Shown here: piece after piece, positions 60,681-64,000 of the stretch
Position numbering within the stretch: position 1 is the stretch's first letter
How the letters are laid out: each line of letters starts with the position of its first letter
NCBI GenBank assembly: GCA_044228795.1
Contig: JBGAUE010000009.1
Span: forward strand, 79,603-143,602
DNA: 64,000 nt
Source: M0108 sp044228795
GTDB lineage: Bacteria; Pseudomonadota; Gammaproteobacteria; Chromatiales; Chromatiaceae
Reading direction: 5' to 3'
Program-made: the position numbers and the translations under genes
The notes under the pieces: model-generated
Told to the model about the DNA's origin: nothing
Databases searched by the model: none
What the model saw: the letters and a program-made list of their open reading frames with translations, nothing else

Positions 60681-61772
60681 GTGGATATCAAGCAGGCGAT
60701 CGCCAAGGTCATCGAGCGCCATGACCTGACCCACCCCGAGATGACCTCCGTAATGCGACTCATCATGACGGGCGGGGCGACACCGGCGCAGATTGCGGGC
60801 CTCCTGGTGGCCCTGCGCATGAAGGGCGAGTCGGTCACCGAGATCGCCGCCGCCGCTGCCGTCATGCGTGAACTGGCGACCCCGGTGGATCTGCATGACC
60901 TCGAGGATGCGGTGGACATTGTGGATGGCACCCTGGACCTGGAGAAGCCGCGCCCGGGCCCTGTCAGCCTGGCCCGGTCGGTGGATATCGTCGGCACGGG
61001 CGGCGATAACTCGGGGACCTTCAACGTCTCCACCGCCAGTATGTTTGTGGCGGCGGCGGCGGGCTGTCACGTGGCCAAGCACGGTAACCGCTCGGTCTCC
61101 AGCCGCTCTGGCAGCGCTGACGTTCTGGAGGTGGCGGGCGTCAGGCTGGACCTGACCCCTGCCCAGGTCGCCCAGTGCGTTCGGGAGCACGGGGTTGGCT
61201 TCATGTTTGCCCCAGGTCATCATGGTGCCATGAAGCACGCCATTACCCCGCGCCGGGAGTTGGGGGTGCGGACCCTCTTCAACATCCTGGGGCCTCTGAC
61301 CAATCCCGCGGCTGTGCCCAACCAGGTCCTCGGCGTCTTCAGCGAGGAGTTGCTGATTCCCCTGGCGGAGGTCCTGCAGCGCCTGGGCAGCCATCATGTC
61401 ATGGTCGTCCATTCCCGCGATGGTCTGGATGAGATCAGTATTGGCGACAACACTGAGGTGGCCGAACTCAAGGATGGGGAGATTCTTCGTTTCACCCTGC
61501 GTCCCGAGGACTATGGACTGGCACGCGCTAACCTGGACGCTATCCGGGTGACCGGTCCCGCCGATAGCCTGATGATGCTCAAGGCCGTTCTGGATGGCCA
61601 ACCTGGCCCGGCCCGGGATATCGTGCTCCTCAACGCCGGGGCGGCGATCTATGTCTCCGGAGTTACCCATAGCCTGGCGGAAGGGGTGCGCTGGGCCGGG
61701 GCGGCCATCGACAGCGGCGAGGCCCGCCACCGCTTCGAGCGGCTGGTGGCCCTGACCCAAAGCTTTGCCTAA
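60681..61772 (+). CDS. trpD: Anthranilate phosphoribosyltransferase
   Basis: 363 residues. It joins anthranilate to PRPP. DIVGTGGDNSGTFNVSTASMFVAAAAG is the PRPP site; KHGNRSVSSRSGSADVLE and FNILGPLTNPA follow. I place the start at the GTG 60681 because GGAGG (60667-60671) is nine bases ahead; the ATG at 60672 touches that site and cannot use it. Confidence 0.95.
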   Translation: MDIKQAIAKVIERHDLTHPEMTSVMRLIMTGGATPAQIAGLLVALRMKGESVTEIAAAAAVMRELATPVDLHDLEDAVDIVDGTLDLEKPRPGPVSLARSVDIVGTGGDNSGTFNVSTASMFVAAAAGCHVAKHGNRSVSSRSGSADVLEVAGVRLDLTPAQVAQCVREHGVGFMFAPGHHGAMKHAITPRRELGVRTLFNILGPLTNPAAVPNQVLGVFSEELLIPLAEVLQRLGSHHVMVVHSRDGLDEISIGDNTEVAELKDGEILRFTLRPEDYGLARANLDAIRVTGPADSLMMLKAVLDGQPGPARDIVLLNAGAAIYVSGVTHSLAEGVRWAGAAIDSGEARHRFERLVALTQSFA

Positions 61773-61794
61773 GTCATAGGTAGCCGCCAACGCT

Positions 61795-62598
61795 ATGGCC
61801 GAGATCCCCGACATCCTCAGGAAGATCATGGATCGCAAGAGGCTGGAGGTGGCCCAGCGCCGCCTGCTCCAGCCCCTAAGGGCCCTGGACGCAAAGCTGC
61901 CTGGCGCCTCCCTAACCCGCGGCTTTGCCGATGCCCTGGCTGCCAAGGTTGCCGGCGGGCAGCCCGCGGTGATTGCCGAGATCAAGAAGGCGTCCCCGAG
62001 CAAGGGCGTGCTGCGGGCGGATTTCCATCCCGCCCAGATTGCCCTGAGCTATGAGCGGGGTGGGGCGGCTTGCCTGTCAGTCCTCACTGATGTGGATTTT
62101 TTCCAGGGGTGTGACGATGACCTACAGGAGGCTCGCGCCGCCTGTGCCCTACCGGTCATCCGCAAGGACTTCATTCTGGACAGCTACCAGGTTCTGGAGG
62201 CCCGGGTTCTGGGGGCGGACTGTATCTTGCTGATCGCCGCCTGCCTGACCAATAACCAGATGCGGGATTTGAATGCCCTGGCGCTGGACCTGGGCCTGGA
62301 TGTCCTGATCGAGGTCCACGACCGGGCGGAACTAGAGCGGGCCCTGGCCCTGCCCGGGCGGCTGATCGGCATCAATAATCGGGACCTGCGCAGCTTCCAG
62401 GTCAGCCTGGATACCACCCTGGCTCTGATCGACGCCATCCCGCCCGGAAGGCTCCTGATCACCGAAAGCGGCATTCTCCACTGTGCCGACGTGGCCAGGA
62501 TGCGGGCCCAGGGGGTCCATGCCTTCCTGGTTGGTGAGGCCTTTATGCGTGCCGAAGACCCAGGGTCGGAATTGCGGCGCTTATTCGCGGGGCCCTGA
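61795..62598 (+). CDS. trpC: Indole-3-glycerol phosphate synthase
   Basis: 267 residues, a single-domain TIM barrel (not fused to TrpF). PAVIAEIKKASPSKGVLRADFHP contains the catalytic Lys and Glu; later VIRKDFILDSYQVLEARVLGADCILLI, LIGINNRDLRSFQVSLDTT and LITESGILHCADV. It closes the indole ring in tryptophan synthesis. Twenty-two bases separate it from trpD. Confidence 0.96.
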   Translation: MAEIPDILRKIMDRKRLEVAQRRLLQPLRALDAKLPGASLTRGFADALAAKVAGGQPAVIAEIKKASPSKGVLRADFHPAQIALSYERGGAACLSVLTDVDFFQGCDDDLQEARAACALPVIRKDFILDSYQVLEARVLGADCILLIAACLTNNQMRDLNALALDLGLDVLIEVHDRAELERALALPGRLIGINNRDLRSFQVSLDTTLALIDAIPPGRLLITESGILHCADVARMRAQGVHAFLVGEAFMRAEDPGSELRRLFAGP

Positions 62599-62669
62599 CC
62601 GGGCCTGGATGCTTGGCATCCTTCCTTTTCGATCTTGTTGAATCATAAAAGTAAAACTAAGAGACTGAC

Positions 62670-63086
62670 ATGAAGGCACGCGTTAAATGGCTGGATGGGG
62701 TGACTATGGTCGGGGAATCACCCAGCGGCCATGCCCTGGTCATGGATGGTCCGCCGGATCATGGTGGCCGCAACCTGGGCCCCAGACCCATGGAGCTGCT
62801 CCTGCTCGGCATGGGGGGCTGCACCGAATTTGATGTCCTCTCCATCCTGCGCAAGGCCCGTCAGGAGGTGACCGGCTGCGAGGTGGAATTAGATGCCCAG
62901 CGGGCCGAGGAGGATCCCAAGGTCTTCACCCGCATCCATGTCCACTTCGTCCTGACCGGCAGGAATCTGAGCGAGAAACATGTTGAGCGGGCCATTGCCC
63001 TGAGCGCCGAGAAGTATTGCTCCGCCTCCATCATGCTCGGGGCTACCGCCCAAATTACCCACGACTTCGAAATCCGCGCGGCCTGA
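62670..63086 (+). CDS. OsmC-family protein
   Basis: 138 residues. The two redox Cys of the OsmC/Ohr fold are in MGGCTEFDVLSIL near residue 51 and EKYCSASIML near 117. The length and the PMELLLLGMGGCT sequence match the YhfA-like OsmC branch, whose substrate is not established; Ohr proper reduces organic hydroperoxides. A role in oxidative stress is likely. Confidence 0.88.
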   Translation: MKARVKWLDGVTMVGESPSGHALVMDGPPDHGGRNLGPRPMELLLLGMGGCTEFDVLSILRKARQEVTGCEVELDAQRAEEDPKVFTRIHVHFVLTGRNLSEKHVERAIALSAEKYCSASIMLGATAQITHDFEIRAA

Positions 63087-63133
63087 GCGCCATACCCGTC
63101 CCCCTGGCGGGCGGTGCCGCCGCTCTGGGTCGA

Positions 63134-63171
63134 GGGGCCGGGAGTCGCCCCGCTGGCTGCGGGCCGGCCCC
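63134..63171. terminator. Terminator-like stem between OsmC and coq7
   Basis: GGGGCCGG (63134-63141) pairs with CCGGCCCC (63164-63171). It separates two converging genes and lies two bases from the coq7 stop. There is no T-tract. Confidence 0.4.
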
Positions 63172-63172
63172 G

Positions 63173-63817
63173 TCAGACCCAGTAAACGGTTCCGGTCATG
63201 ACCTTGGCCGTCAGCTTCATGGCCAGCTTGACCGGGGCCGGCAGCTCGACTCCCCCCAAGGCCTGGGCCAGTTCGGCATGATGGATTTCGTCCGCCTTCA
63301 TCTGCTCCAGGATGGCCCGGGTCCTGACGTCAGCGGCCGGCACCTCCGCCAGGTGCCCCTCCAGATGGTTCTTCACCTGACGTTCCGTCTCCACCACGAA
63401 GCCAAGGCTCCACTTGTCCCCCGCCAGACCGGCGGCGGCGCCAATAGCCAGGGAACTGGCATACCACACGGGATTGAACAGGCTTTTGCGGGCACCCAGT
63501 TCCCTGATGCGGTGCTCACACCAGTCCAGGTGATCGTTTTCCTCCTGGGCGGAGCGTGCCATGCTGGCGCGCGTCTCCGCGAGGCGGGCGGTCAGGGCCT
63601 GACCCTGATAGAGGCCCTGGGCACAGACCTCCCCGGTGTGGTTGATGCGCATCAGGCGCGCCACATGCCGGCGTTCCCGTTCGCCCAGTTCGGTATCGGG
63701 GAGGCCGGCGGCCGGACTGGGACGCTCCGTAACCAGGGGTGGCCCGAAGAGGGTGCGCACCCCCTGGTCCAGTCCCATCAGAAAACGATCCAACGGGGTG
63801 TAATCACGGTCTTTCAT
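63173..63817 (-). CDS. coq7: Demethoxyubiquinone hydroxylase (Coq7 type)
   Basis: 214 residues from the ATG at 63817; the frame is open upstream but homology starts at MKDRDYTPLDRFL. A ferritin-like di-iron enzyme of ubiquinone synthesis; it needs O2. Iron ligands are visible in NHTGEVCAQGLYQGQ, QEENDHLDWCEHR and ADEIHHAELA. Purple sulfur bacteria normally grow without O2, so the gene fits an organism that also meets oxygen. Confidence 0.93.
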   Translation of the reverse strand: MKDRDYTPLDRFLMGLDQGVRTLFGPPLVTERPSPAAGLPDTELGERERRHVARLMRINHTGEVCAQGLYQGQALTARLAETRASMARSAQEENDHLDWCEHRIRELGARKSLFNPVWYASSLAIGAAAGLAGDKWSLGFVVETERQVKNHLEGHLAEVPAADVRTRAILEQMKADEIHHAELAQALGGVELPAPVKLAMKLTAKVMTGTVYWV

Positions 63818-63972
63818 GGCGGTGATTGAGTCTCTCGGCAAGGGGTTGGCCATTGGCCGGGGTTGGGCCCCGGCACTTATTGGCCCTAGCCCATCTTTGT
63901 CACTCAGCCTTTCACATTCCATTTTACTAAGACTTCAGTAAGTATTGCCATAACGCTGGTATAATAGCGTCA

Positions 63973-64000
63973 TGAAATGCAAACGGAACGCAGACGCGCG
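63973..64000 (+). CDS. Start of a gene cut by the window edge (possibly a transposase)
   Basis: An ATG at 63973 opens MKCKRNADAR and runs off the window. A TATAAT at 63960-63965 is just ahead. The KxKRNADAR-type start resembles N-termini I remember from IS630-type transposases of gammaproteobacteria, but ten residues cannot prove it. Confidence 0.25.

Overview
The window looks like a chromosomal segment of a sulfur-oxidising gammaproteobacterium, most likely a purple sulfur bacterium (Chromatiaceae or close relative). The main reason is an uninterrupted gene set in the order dsrA-B-E-F-H-C-M-K-L-J-O-P-N-R-S (24171-38371), which is the order I know from Allochromatium vinosum, together with an SqrF-like sulfide:quinone oxidoreductase (45180-46640). 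DNA is GC-rich throughout and most third codon positions are G or C. No photosynthesis gene lies in the window, so phototrophy is inference.

Layout. 1-2355: an ankyrin-repeat lipoprotein cut by the window edge, a small membrane protein, a putative 2-oxoglutarate/Fe(II) oxygenase, a helix-hairpin-helix protein with a histone-H1-like Lys/Pro/Ala tail, and tRNA-Arg(CCT). 2402-11913: a metal/redox locus made of a cytochrome c fused to a periplasmic-binding-like domain, three FKBP isomerases, a SCO copper chaperone and a large multicopper oxidase, with a divergent sigma-54 activator. Between activator and oxidase lie a -24/-12 promoter match and a cluster of TGTCA/TGACA inverted repeats. 12222-17199: a small hypothetical, soluble transhydrogenase (sthA), an SQR-like flavoprotein, an RRM protein and an RhlE-type helicase. 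17728-21809: sucAB. 21965-23602: a three-gene operon containing a stand-alone Cas6/Cmx6-like protein with no CRISPR array in view. 23603-24170: the dsr promoter and a structured leader of about 340 nt.

24171-38371 is the reverse dissimilatory sulfite reductase system. DsrAB oxidises stored sulfur at siroheme. DsrEFH and DsrC relay sulfane sulfur on cysteines. DsrMKJOP moves electrons across the membrane. DsrL connects the system to NAD(P)H, DsrN amidates siroheme, and DsrR/DsrS support maturation or expression. After tRNA-Glu(CTC) comes a run of housekeeping genes: pcnB, folK, panBCD, mdh, the SqrF-like gene with a 53-codon ORF behind it, glgA (opposite strand, start unclear), pgi, small conserved proteins, psd, msrB, lnt, mpl, a periplasmic thioredoxin, a DedA-PAP2-LssY fusion, trpGDC, an OsmC protein and coq7. 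The last bases begin another gene, possibly an insertion-sequence transposase.

The parts least explained by known biology are the sigma-54-controlled oxidase locus, the orphan Cas6-like operon back to back with dsr, the long dsr leader, and two very small ORFs (46733-46894 and 12580-12732). All functional calls come from reading motifs by eye; no database search was possible.
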